NCBI RefSeq assembly: GCF_022479115.1
Contig: NZ_CP092497.1
Coordinates: 124,001-188,000, forward strand
Reading direction: 5' to 3'
Source: Amycolatopsis sp. EV170708-02-1
Lineage (GTDB): Bacteria; Actinomycetota; Actinomycetes; Mycobacteriales; Pseudonocardiaceae
DNA length: 64,000 bases
A program made the position numbers and the translations under genes. The notes under the pieces are model-generated. The model was not told the origin of the DNA. It did not search any database and saw only the letters and a list, made by a program, of their open reading frames with translations. Below, piece after piece: positions 33,651-46,747 of the stretch; within the stretch, counting starts at the first letter, position 1; every line of letters begins with the position of its first letter.

Positions 33651-34976
33651 TCAGGCGACGGTCTTGGACTCGACTTCCGCGTTCGCCTTCTCGTGCAGGT
33701 CGACGCCCCGCGTTTCCGGCAGGGTGAAGACGACCAAGGCGCTGATGATCATCAGCACCATGCCGTAGAGGACGAACAGCGACGGGAAGCCGTTCTTGGC
33801 GAGGAGCGTCTGCAGGTACGGCGCGGTACCGCCGAAGGCCGCGACCGCGATCGAGTACGGCACGCCGACACCGATGGTGCGGATGCGGGTCGGGAAGATC
33901 TCCGCGTAGACCGCCGGGCCGATGGAGGAGAACCCGGCCATGAAGATCAGCGCGATCGACATCGCCAGGAAGAGCTGCCACGCCTGGTCGCCGACCATCG
34001 CGTTCAACGGGAAGCTCAGCACCAGGAGGCCGACGATCGCGATGAACAGGACCGGTTTCCTGCCGATGCGGTCGGACAGCCTTCCCCACAACGGCAAGGC
34101 GATCAGGAAGACCACGTTCGCGAACACGCCGGCCCACAGCGCACCGGTCGGGTCGACGCCGCGCACGGTGATCGCGTACGACGGCGCGGCGACGGCCCAC
34201 ATGTAGTAGATGACCGTCGCCCCGACGGTCAACCCGACGACCTGCACGAGCAGCTTCGGGTTCTGCTTGATCGTCTGCCAGATCCGGCCCTTCTCGGCCT
34301 TCTTCCCGGCGGCGTCGTCCTTGGCCGTCTCGGCGAGGAACACCCCGGTCTCCCGCATGCGCAGCCGCATGTAGAGCGAGTAGATCCCGAAGACGCCACC
34401 GAGCACGAACGGGATCCGCCAGCCGAAGGAGAGCATCTGCTCGTGGCTCAGCGCACCGGAGAGGACCGCGCCCAGCAGCGTCCCGGCGAGCACGCCGCAG
34501 GTACCGGAGAAGTAGATCAGGCTCGACCACAGCCCGCGCCGGGCGGGCGGGGCGACCTCGGCGATGTAGGTCTGCGCCGAAGGCAGCTCACCGCCGTGCG
34601 CGAGGCCTTGGGCCAGCCGTGCCACCACGAGGATCACCGACGCCCAGACACCGATTTGGCCGTACGTGGGGGAAAAGCCGATGACGAGGCTGCCGCCGGC
34701 GGCGATCGCGACCGTCAGCGTCATCGCCAGCTGACGGCCTTTGCGGTCGGCGATCCAGCCGAAGACCAGACCGCCCAGCGGCCGGGCGGCGAAACCGACC
34801 GCGAAGACCGCCAAGGTGCTCAGCAGCGCCGAAACCTCGTCTTGGGCGTTGAAGAACTGCGCGGCGAAGAACGACGCGAACGTCGCGTAGATGTTCCAGT
34901 CGAACCATTCCATCGCGTTGCCCGCGCCGAGCCCGAACAGGGTGCGGCGGCGGTCCGTGCCCGCGGACGCGCTCAT
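33651..34976 (-). CDS. MHS-family MFS transporter
   Basis: A 441-residue metabolite:H+ symporter. Marks: GNAMEWFDWNIYATFASFFAAQFF at helix 1, ARPLGGLVFGWIADRKGRQLAM, RLAQGLAHGGELPSAQTYIAEVAPPARRG and WGRLSDRIGRKPVLF, close to ShiA/KgtP-type carriers of organic acids and aromatic acids. It overlaps the upstream M20 amidohydrolase gene by ATGA. The pair suggests import of an N-acyl or amide-linked compound and its hydrolysis. Confidence 0.9.
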   Translation of the reverse strand: MSASAGTDRRRTLFGLGAGNAMEWFDWNIYATFASFFAAQFFNAQDEVSALLSTLAVFAVGFAARPLGGLVFGWIADRKGRQLAMTLTVAIAAGGSLVIGFSPTYGQIGVWASVILVVARLAQGLAHGGELPSAQTYIAEVAPPARRGLWSSLIYFSGTCGVLAGTLLGAVLSGALSHEQMLSFGWRIPFVLGGVFGIYSLYMRLRMRETGVFLAETAKDDAAGKKAEKGRIWQTIKQNPKLLVQVVGLTVGATVIYYMWAVAAPSYAITVRGVDPTGALWAGVFANVVFLIALPLWGRLSDRIGRKPVLFIAIVGLLVLSFPLNAMVGDQAWQLFLAMSIALIFMAGFSSIGPAVYAEIFPTRIRTIGVGVPYSIAVAAFGGTAPYLQTLLAKNGFPSLFVLYGMVLMIISALVVFTLPETRGVDLHEKANAEVESKTVA

Positions 34977-36199
34977 CGGGTGGCTCCTTCGGCGAAGCGG
35001 TCGAGACGGCGGACGGCGAGTTCGGCGTAGACGGTGGCGGCCCTGGACAGCACGGACGGGTCGAAATCGGCGTACGGGCTGTGGTTGTTGGGCGCGGTGT
35101 CCGGCTCGAGCCCGGGCATCAGCGCACCGAGCCCGAGGAACGTGCCCGGTACCTCGGCCAGCACCCGGGAGAAGTCCTCGGAACCGGCCACCGGATTGGG
35201 CAGCTCGGTGTAGTACTGCTCGCCGATCGTCTCGCGGACGACCTCCGCGCCGAACGCGGTCTCGTCGACGTCGGTGACGGTGACCGGGTACTCGCTTTCG
35301 AACACGACGTCGGCGGTGACGCCGTGCGCCCGCGCGACGCCGTCGATCGTCTCGCGGATCGCCGTGTCGAGCAGCGCGCCGGTGGCGTCCGAGAAACAGC
35401 GGACGGTGGCCTCGAATTCGGCGGTGGCGGGGATGACGTTGCGCTTGGTGCCGCCGCGGATGACGCCGACGGTGAGCACGGCCGGGTCGAAGATGTCCAG
35501 CCGCCGGGTGACCATCGTCTGCAGCGCGGTGATCATCGCGGCGGTCGCGGAGATCGGATCCTTGGCGCGGTGCGGCATCGACCCGTGGCCGCCTTCACCG
35601 TGCACGGTGACGAGCAGCCGGTACGACGCGGACATCAGCGTGCCGGGACGGCTGGCGAATTGCCCGCTGGGCAGCATCGACGAGAAGACGTGCAGCCCGT
35701 AGGCCGCGTCGGCACGGCTGCCCGCGGCGTCGAGCACGCCTTCGCGGAGCATCACGCCGGCGCCGTCCCAGCCCTCCTCGCCCGGCTGGAACATCAGGAC
35801 GACGTCGCCGTTGAGGCGATCGCGGTGGGCGTGCAGCAGCCGAGCCGCGCCGACCAGCGACGTGGTGTGCAGATCGTGGCCGCAGGCGTGCATCGCGCCG
35901 TTCGTGGCGGCGAAGTCCAGCCCGGTCGCTTCGGCCACCGGCAGGGCGTCCATGTCCGCGCGCAGCAGGACGGTGCGCGGCCGGGCCGAATCCCGGGCCG
36001 TACCTTCGCCGCGCAGCACCGCGGTCACCGAGGTCGTGTCGGTGCCGGTGGAGACCTCCAGGCCGAGCCCGTCGAGTTCACGCAGAACCCGCTCCTGGGT
36101 GCGGGGCAGGTCGAGACCGATCTCGGGCTCGCGGTGCAGGTCGCGCCGCAACCGGACCAGCTCGTCCTGCAGGCTTCGAGCGTCGTCGTGAAGGTCCAC
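34973..36199 (-). CDS. M20 family amidohydrolase (hippurate hydrolase-like)
   Basis: A 408-residue peptidase M20D-type amidohydrolase starting at GTG 36199 behind GAGGAG. Metal-binding motifs: LLRADMDALP, MHACGHDLHTT (Cys/His/Asp ligands), MFQPGEEGWDGAGVM (catalytic Glu pair), and a C-terminal NNHSPYADFD with the last His ligand. A dimerisation lid domain lies at about 180-290 (GEGGHGSMPHRAKDPI). It removes acyl groups from N-acyl amino acids or similar amides. Divergent from an Lrp-type regulator and co-transcribed with a permease. Confidence 0.92.
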   Translation of the reverse strand: MDLHDDARSLQDELVRLRRDLHREPEIGLDLPRTQERVLRELDGLGLEVSTGTDTTSVTAVLRGEGTARDSARPRTVLLRADMDALPVAEATGLDFAATNGAMHACGHDLHTTSLVGAARLLHAHRDRLNGDVVLMFQPGEEGWDGAGVMLREGVLDAAGSRADAAYGLHVFSSMLPSGQFASRPGTLMSASYRLLVTVHGEGGHGSMPHRAKDPISATAAMITALQTMVTRRLDIFDPAVLTVGVIRGGTKRNVIPATAEFEATVRCFSDATGALLDTAIRETIDGVARAHGVTADVVFESEYPVTVTDVDETAFGAEVVRETIGEQYYTELPNPVAGSEDFSRVLAEVPGTFLGLGALMPGLEPDTAPNNHSPYADFDPSVLSRAATVYAELAVRRLDRFAEGATR

Positions 36200-36259
36200 C
36201 GGTCGATCTCCTCTTCGTCGGACGTCGGCGTCTTGGTCGTCGAGTGTGCGAATCCACGT

Positions 36260-36277
36260 CCGATATCGGGCTAGAAT
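36260..36277 (+). promoter_or_regulatory. Palindrome and -10-like element before the Lrp-type gene
   Basis: CCGATATCGG (36260-36269) is a perfect 10-bp palindrome. TAGAAT, a plausible -10 hexamer, follows at 36272-36277. Both lie in the gap between the divergent amidohydrolase and Lrp/AsnC genes, about 40 bp before the latter's start, where autoregulation by the Lrp protein would be expected. Confidence 0.45.
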
Positions 36278-36315
36278 TGTCGGAATCGCTCAACGATCGG
36301 CCCCCGGAAGAGCAA

Positions 36316-37347
36316 ATGGTGATCGGTTCGCTGGATGAGGACGACTTTTCGCTCATTCACGCTCTGCAACTGCGGCCCCGTGCCACCTGGGCGCAGCTGG
36401 GCGACGCCCTCGGTTCGTCGCCGGTGACGCTGACGCGGCGCTGGGAACGGCTGCGTGACGGAGGCGGCGCCTGGGTGACGGCCTATCCGCGCGTGCCCGG
36501 GCACTCCCGGATTCAGGCCGCGTATGTCGAGATCCGCTGCGCGAGCGGCCAGGTCCGGGAGCTCATCCGCGAGCTGTCCACGTGGCCTTCGGTGGTCAGC
36601 ATCGAGGAGGCCTCACGCGAGTACAGCCTGGTGCTGACGGTGTTCGGCCTCGGCATGCACGACCTCTCCACCCTGCTGCTGGACGCGATCCCCGGGCTTC
36701 CCGGTGTCCTCAACATCCGTTCGCATCTGGTGTCGCGGTTGCACGTCGAAGGCAGCTCGTGGCGGGTGGGCGCGCTGGACCGGGGGCGCGTGCAGGCGTT
36801 GTCCCAGCTGCCGCCGTCCGGCGGCGCGGGCGGACGGCAGACGGCGGTGCAGCCGTGGCACGAGCCTTACGCCTCGCTGACCAGCGCGCTCGGCGAGGAC
36901 GGGCGCCGCAATGCCGCGGACCTCGCCCGGCTCACCGGCCGTCCGGTGTCGACCGTCCGGCGCCAGCTCGGCCATCTGCTCGCCGCCGACGCGCTGACGT
37001 TCCGGTGCGAGATCGCGCAGGGGCTCACCCCGTCGCCGATCGTCGTCAACTGGTGGTGCCAGGTGCCCGTCGCGCACGTGCCGACCTGCGTGGACCGGCT
37101 GCGGGCGAACCCGGCCATCCGCCAGATCGCGAGCCTGCCCGGCCCGGCGAACCTGCTGGTGACCACCTGGATGCGCTCGATCGAGGAATCGATGCGGATG
37201 CAGGAACATCTGGAACAGGACCTGGCCCCGCTGTCGATCGTCGACTCGGCGCTGATCCTGCGGACGGCCAAACGGATGGGCTGGCTGCTGGACGATCTGG
37301 GGCGCAGCACGGGATTCGTCGTCACCATGCCGGCTCGCCGGGAATGA
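36316..37347 (+). CDS. Lrp/AsnC family regulator with two tandem units
   Basis: About 343 residues from the ATG at 36316, preceded by GGAAGAG. There are two consecutive AsnC-like units: HTH 1 at ATWAQLGDALGSSPVTLTRRWERL followed by a RAM-like domain (QAAYVEIRCASGQVREL, VVSIEEASREYSLVLTVFG), and HTH 2 at NAADLARLTGRPVSTVRRQLGHL followed by a second RAM-like domain (ANLLVTTWMRSIEESM). Most Lrp proteins have one. It likely controls the divergent amidohydrolase/permease operon. Confidence 0.88.
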   Translation: MVIGSLDEDDFSLIHALQLRPRATWAQLGDALGSSPVTLTRRWERLRDGGGAWVTAYPRVPGHSRIQAAYVEIRCASGQVRELIRELSTWPSVVSIEEASREYSLVLTVFGLGMHDLSTLLLDAIPGLPGVLNIRSHLVSRLHVEGSSWRVGALDRGRVQALSQLPPSGGAGGRQTAVQPWHEPYASLTSALGEDGRRNAADLARLTGRPVSTVRRQLGHLLAADALTFRCEIAQGLTPSPIVVNWWCQVPVAHVPTCVDRLRANPAIRQIASLPGPANLLVTTWMRSIEESMRMQEHLEQDLAPLSIVDSALILRTAKRMGWLLDDLGRSTGFVVTMPARRE

Positions 37348-37456
37348 GCCTTGTGCCTGGGAGTCGCATAGCCACTCGGTCTGCACACAGAGGCAGCCGG
37401 AGCGGCTCATCCAGGAGATCTCGACTGTCCATAAGGGACTCAGCTTGCGGCTTGAG

Positions 37457-37609
37457 TGCCCGATTCAGGTGATTTACGCACCTCAGGGAGGGGTCGTGAG
37501 TGTTTTGGGTCGTTCTAACCTCCTTTACCACTCACGACCCCTGCGCGGAACTGCACATATGTACATTGATCGGACATCCAGCCGTCAGGAAGTGTCCCTT
37601 GTGGACACT
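37457..37609. repeat. Dispersed composite palindromic element, copy 1
   Basis: Starts at TGCCCGATT (37457-37465). A hairpin with perfect 13-bp arms follows: GGGGTCGTGAGTG (37490-37502) and CACTCACGACCCC (37529-37541) around a loop containing CGTTCTAAC. Then comes a spacer with CGGACATC and a second small hairpin, AGTGTCC-CTTGT-GGACACT (37591-37609). The same order of parts recurs at 62770-62901, and the main hairpin alone recurs at 49830-49879. Confidence 0.75.
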
Positions 37610-37660
37610 CTTCGCCTGCGCCATCTCGACTTCGCCGAGCCCCTGACGCTGAAGGTTGGG

Positions 37661-37747
37661 GAAAGTGGCTTTCGCAACGTGTGTGGCCTCGACGCGTGTC
37701 GCGAAAGCCACTTTCGGGACATCACACGTCCCGAAAGTGGCTTTCGC
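37661..37747. repeat. Three copies of a 15-bp repeat, alternating orientation
   Basis: GAAAGTGGCTTTCGC occurs at 37661-37675 (+), 37701-37715 (-) and 37733-37747 (+). The unit itself contains GAAAG-TGG-CTTTC, a small hairpin, so the block can fold in several ways. Spacers (25 and 17 bp) differ in sequence. It sits between two convergent genes. Confidence 0.8.
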
Positions 37748-37776
37748 GACACGATCGCTGCCCGCATCCGACCGGG

Positions 37777-37829
37777 GGGCTGAAGGCTCCTTTCGTCGCA
37801 TCAGACGCGGCGAAAGGAGCCTTCAGCCC
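37777..37829. terminator. 19-bp perfect inverted repeat between convergent genes
   Basis: GGGCTGAAGGCTCCTTTCG (37777-37795) is exactly complementary to 37811-37829, with a 15-nt loop. It lies 29 bp beyond the stop of the minus-strand hydroxylase gene and downstream of the plus-strand Lrp gene, so it can act as a bidirectional terminator for the end of the NRPS-PKS operon. Confidence 0.8.
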
Positions 37830-37858
37830 ACCACCGACCCCGCCCCGGAAGACGAAGG

Positions 37859-38794
37859 TCACGTCATCGCGACCAGGGTCCGCCGCTTGCCCGTGAACGG
37901 CTCCCGCCCATGCGCCATCAGCATGTTGTTGATCACCATGATGTCGCCCGGCTGCCACGGGAACGCGTAGCTGACCTCGTCGTAGGCCGCCTTGATCGTG
38001 TCCAGGTCCGCCTGCGGGATCGGCGAGCCGTCGGCGAAGAAGGCGTTGCGGGGCAGGTCTTCCACGGGGTACAGCTCCAGCAGCGCCTCGCTGACCTCCT
38101 CCCCCAGGCTGGAAACGTGGAACAGATTGGCCTGGTTGAACCACACCATCCCGCCGGTGAGCGGTTCCGCGACGAAGGACGGCCGCACGTGGCGCGTGCG
38201 CAGGCCCTCGTCGGTCCACTCGAACGTCTGCCCGTTCTCGGCGCAGTAGGCCTCCACCGCCTGCCGGTCTTCGGTCTGGAACGCCTCCTGCCAGCTCAGC
38301 CCGAGGCCTTCGCGGAACGCCCGCGTGTAGGTGACGCCGCCCGCGAAGCGCTCGCGCAGGTCCTCCGGCAGCAGCCGGTACATCGCGCGGCTGTCGGCGA
38401 TCGGCGTCGCGCCACCGGTTTCGGCCGCGATGTCGCACAGGAAGAACAGCCGGTCCGGCCAGTGCGCCGAGTACGAGCTCTCGTTGTGCATCGGGATCGA
38501 CTCGGCCGGCGGGTACTCCGTCGAGGTGTAGATGTTGCCCGAGACCGCCGAGCGCGGCGTCGACCGTTCCGTGTAGGTCAGCAGCGAGCCGCCGATCTCC
38601 TCGGTGACCTGGTTGAACACCGTCAGGTCGGCGGGCATCCCGCGCAGCAGGATCGCGCCGTGTTCGCGCAGGCGGTCCTGCAGTGTTTCGCGGTGCGCGC
38701 GCACCCAGTCCAGGCCCGTGGCCGCGTACACGGCGAGCTTCGTGTGTTCGTTGCCCTCGATGTGACCGAGGTTCGCCGTGAGTTCGGCGGTCAT
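37859..38794 (-). CDS. TauD/clavaminate synthase-like Fe(II)/2-oxoglutarate hydroxylase (AsnO-like)
   Basis: A 311-residue non-haem iron oxygenase. The iron ligands are His103 and Glu105 in IPMHNESSY and His295 in MLMAHGREPF; Arg305 (KRRTLVAM) should hold 2-oxoglutarate. His-x-Glu rather than His-x-Asp is the pattern of AsnO, VioC and related amino-acid beta-hydroxylases. The start ATG at 38794 follows GGAGGAA and overlaps the ATP-grasp stop. An Asn-activating NRPS module lies in the same operon, so 3-hydroxyasparagine formation is the leading hypothesis. Last gene of the operon. Confidence 0.9.
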   Translation of the reverse strand: MTAELTANLGHIEGNEHTKLAVYAATGLDWVRAHRETLQDRLREHGAILLRGMPADLTVFNQVTEEIGGSLLTYTERSTPRSAVSGNIYTSTEYPPAESIPMHNESSYSAHWPDRLFFLCDIAAETGGATPIADSRAMYRLLPEDLRERFAGGVTYTRAFREGLGLSWQEAFQTEDRQAVEAYCAENGQTFEWTDEGLRTRHVRPSFVAEPLTGGMVWFNQANLFHVSSLGEEVSEALLELYPVEDLPRNAFFADGSPIPQADLDTIKAAYDEVSYAFPWQPGDIMVINNMLMAHGREPFTGKRRTLVAMT

Positions 38795-40056
38795 GATTCC
38801 TCCAGTTCGAATCGGATCAGCTTGGCGGCCTCGGCGTGCAGCGCGGCGAGGTCTTCGGTGTCGGCGAACCCGGCGGCGAGCACGTTCACCGCGTAGATCT
38901 CCTGGTCGTCGGTGAGCAGCTGGCCGGGGCGCACGATCGTGACGACCTCCAGGACCTCGGGCAGGCCGGCGACCTCGTCGGTGCCGTCGACGCGGACCAG
39001 CCGCCCGGTGCCCTCGGCGTAGAAGATCAGGTAGCCGACCGGCACGGGCAGGCCCTTGCCTCGCGCGGGCGGCGGCGTGCCGAGTGCCAGCGACACGGCT
39101 TCGGCGATGACGTCGATGCCGGTCGCGAGCTTCAGCAGCACCGGCTGGGCGCCACCGGCCGGGCGGCCCGCGTTCACCTCGACGATCGTCGCGCCCAGTT
39201 CGGCGTCGTCGATCAGCTCCAGATGAGCGCAGGTGTTGTCCAGGCCCAGCGCGAGCGCGGCGGACGTCGCCGCCGCGAACAGCCGCTCGGTGTCCTTTTC
39301 GGACAGTTCGAGCGGCGGGCAGACCATGCCGAGCTCGAATTTGCGCTCGTCGATCAGCGGCTTCTCCACCACGGCAACCGGTTCCGCGACGCCGTCGCGC
39401 ACCAGGACGTCGACCGCGTACTCCGGCCCACGCAGCAAGCCTTCCACGAGGAACGTCTTCAGCGGGTCGATCGACCCGACGAGCCGGTGGTACCGGGCGT
39501 CCTCTGACAGCGGCAACCGCTCGGCCAGCAGCCGGTACGCCGCCGCCAGTTCGTCCACAGTGGACACCGTGCGCACGAGATTGCTCGCCGCGCCGTTCAC
39601 CGGTTTGACGATCGCCGGAAGCCCGACCGCCTCGGCCACCGACGCCGCCTCGGACTCGGCGGAGATCAGCGCGCAACGCGGCCCCGGCAACCCGGCGGCG
39701 GCCAGCGCCTGCCGGACCGCGAACTTGTTGTGCGTCACCGTGAACACCGACGCCGGGCAGCGTGCGACGCCGAGCAGTTCGGCCGCACGGGCGACGCTCG
39801 CGACGATCCCCTCGGCGGCGGTCACTACGCCGGCCGGAAGCGGGGTCCGCGCCCGGATCGCCTCGGCGACGGATTCGGCGTCACGGACGTCGGCGACGAT
39901 GATGAAGCCGTCCACGACTTCGCCCAGTCGCGTCAGCTCGGCCGGGTCCAGGGGCTCGCTGACCAGCTCGGCCCGCAGGCCGGTCGCCCGGACGGCGGCC
40001 ACGACGTCGGCGATCCACTGTCCGGCGGTCTCGCAGACCACGAACGCGGTGTTCAC
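38791..40056 (-). CDS. ATP-grasp ligase, second of a tandem pair
   Basis: A 421-residue ATP-grasp enzyme starting at GTG 40056 in a GTGA overlap. Marks: RCPASVFTVTHNKFAVRQALAAAGLPGP (pre-ATP-grasp), LPAIVKPVNGAASNLVRTV (ATP-binding loop), FLVEGLLRGPEYAVDVLVRDG and the Mg-binding ATIVEVNAGRPAGG. It is very similar throughout to the preceding gene, so the two arose by tandem duplication. Family members join a carboxylate to an amine through an acyl-phosphate. Within an NRPS operon it may add an amino acid off the assembly line. Confidence 0.9.
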   Translation of the reverse strand: MNTAFVVCETAGQWIADVVAAVRATGLRAELVSEPLDPAELTRLGEVVDGFIIVADVRDAESVAEAIRARTPLPAGVVTAAEGIVASVARAAELLGVARCPASVFTVTHNKFAVRQALAAAGLPGPRCALISAESEAASVAEAVGLPAIVKPVNGAASNLVRTVSTVDELAAAYRLLAERLPLSEDARYHRLVGSIDPLKTFLVEGLLRGPEYAVDVLVRDGVAEPVAVVEKPLIDERKFELGMVCPPLELSEKDTERLFAAATSAALALGLDNTCAHLELIDDAELGATIVEVNAGRPAGGAQPVLLKLATGIDVIAEAVSLALGTPPPARGKGLPVPVGYLIFYAEGTGRLVRVDGTDEVAGLPEVLEVVTIVRPGQLLTDDQEIYAVNVLAAGFADTEDLAALHAEAAKLIRFELEES

Positions 40057-41320
40057 ACTTCCTCCAGGTCCAGCTGGACGAGTTTGCTCGCCTCCGCGTG
40101 CAGGGAGGCGAGGTCGTCGTGGTCGGCGAACCCGGCCACGACGAGGTTGACCGCGTAGGTCTCCTGTTCGTCGGTGAGCACCTGCCCCGGCGAGACGGTG
40201 GTGACGACGTCGATCACCTCGGGCAGCTCGGCGATCTCGTCGAGCCCGCCGATCCTCGTCAACCGGCCCGAACCGGCCGCGTAGAGGATCAGCATGCCCA
40301 GCGGGATCGGCAGTTTCGCGGGCTCCCGCGCCGGCGGCGGAGCGTCCACCGCGAGTGCCGCCAGCTCGGCGAACACGTCGATGCCGGTGCGCAGCTTCGC
40401 CAGCAGCGGCATGATCGACCCGGCGGGCCTGCCCGCGTTGACCTCGACGATCGTCGGACCGCGGTCGGCGTCGTCGATCAGCTCGACGTGGGCACAGGTG
40501 TTGTCGAGACCCAGCGCGCGGACGGCGGCGACCGCCGCGGCGGTGACCAGCTCGGCCCGGTCGGCGGTGAGCCCGGCTGGCGGGCACGACAGCGCCAGCT
40601 CGAACTTCCGCTCGTCGATCAGCGGTTTGTCGAGGATTTCGACCGGTTCCGCCACCCCGTCACGGACCAGCACGTCCACCGCGTACTCCGGGCCGCTCAG
40701 GAACCCTTCGACGAGGAACGTCGCCGAAGGATCGAGTGTCCCCAAGGGACGGTGGTAGCGCGGATCCACCGACTCGGGCAGCCGCGCGGCCAGCAGCTCG
40801 TACGCGGCCGCCAGCTCGTCCACAGTGGACACGGTACGGACGAGGTTGCTGCCCGCGCCGTTGACCGGTTTGACGATCGCCGGGAGCCCGACCGCGGCGG
40901 CCACCGACTCCGCCTCGGCGGCCGACGAGATCAAAGCGTGGGAAGGTCCCGGCAGCCCGGCCGCGGCGAGGGCCTCCCGGACGGCGAACTTGTTCGCGCA
41001 CAAGGCGAACACCGACGCCGGGCAGCGTGCCACCCCGAGCAGTTCCGCGGCTTGGGCGGTGCTCGCGATGGCGCCGTCCGAGCCGGTGAAGATCCCGGCC
41101 AAGGCGCTGCCCGCGATCTCCCGGACCTTCGCCGCGACGGCCTCCGCGTCGTGGACGTCGTCGAGCGCGACGACGTCGTCCACCACGCCGTCCAGCGCGG
41201 CGCGCTCGGCCGCGTCCATCGGCGGGGCGAGCAGCACCACGCGATGCCCGGCCGCCCGCATCGACGGGGCGACCTCGCCGACCCAGTGCCCGCGGGCCTC
41301 CCTGACCAGCACTGCGGTAC

Positions 41321-41324
<4 letters not shown>
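40053..41324 (-). CDS. ATP-grasp ligase, first of a tandem pair
   Basis: A 423-residue paralogue of the next gene downstream, with matching blocks RCPASVFALCANKFAVREALAAAGLPGPSH, LPAIVKPVNGAGSNLVRTVSTVDELAAAYELL, FLVEGFLSGPEYAVDVLVRDGVAEPV and PTIVEVNAGRPAGSIM. The N-terminal ~90 residues differ most, the region that usually selects the carboxylate substrate, so the two may act on different acids. ATG at 41324 overlaps the NRPS stop (ATGA). Predicted amide/peptide bond-forming tailoring enzyme. Confidence 0.9.

Positions 41325-46743
<5,419 letters not shown>

Positions 46744-46747
<4 letters not shown>

Noticed and set aside
36316..37347. Possible frameshifted fusion of two Lrp genes
   Set aside because: One continuous frame with a natural linker and no overlap of motifs; a genuine two-unit protein is simpler.
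37661..37747. Possible CRISPR array
   Set aside because: Only three 15-bp units, alternating orientation, spacers of 25 and 17 bp; not a CRISPR arrangement.
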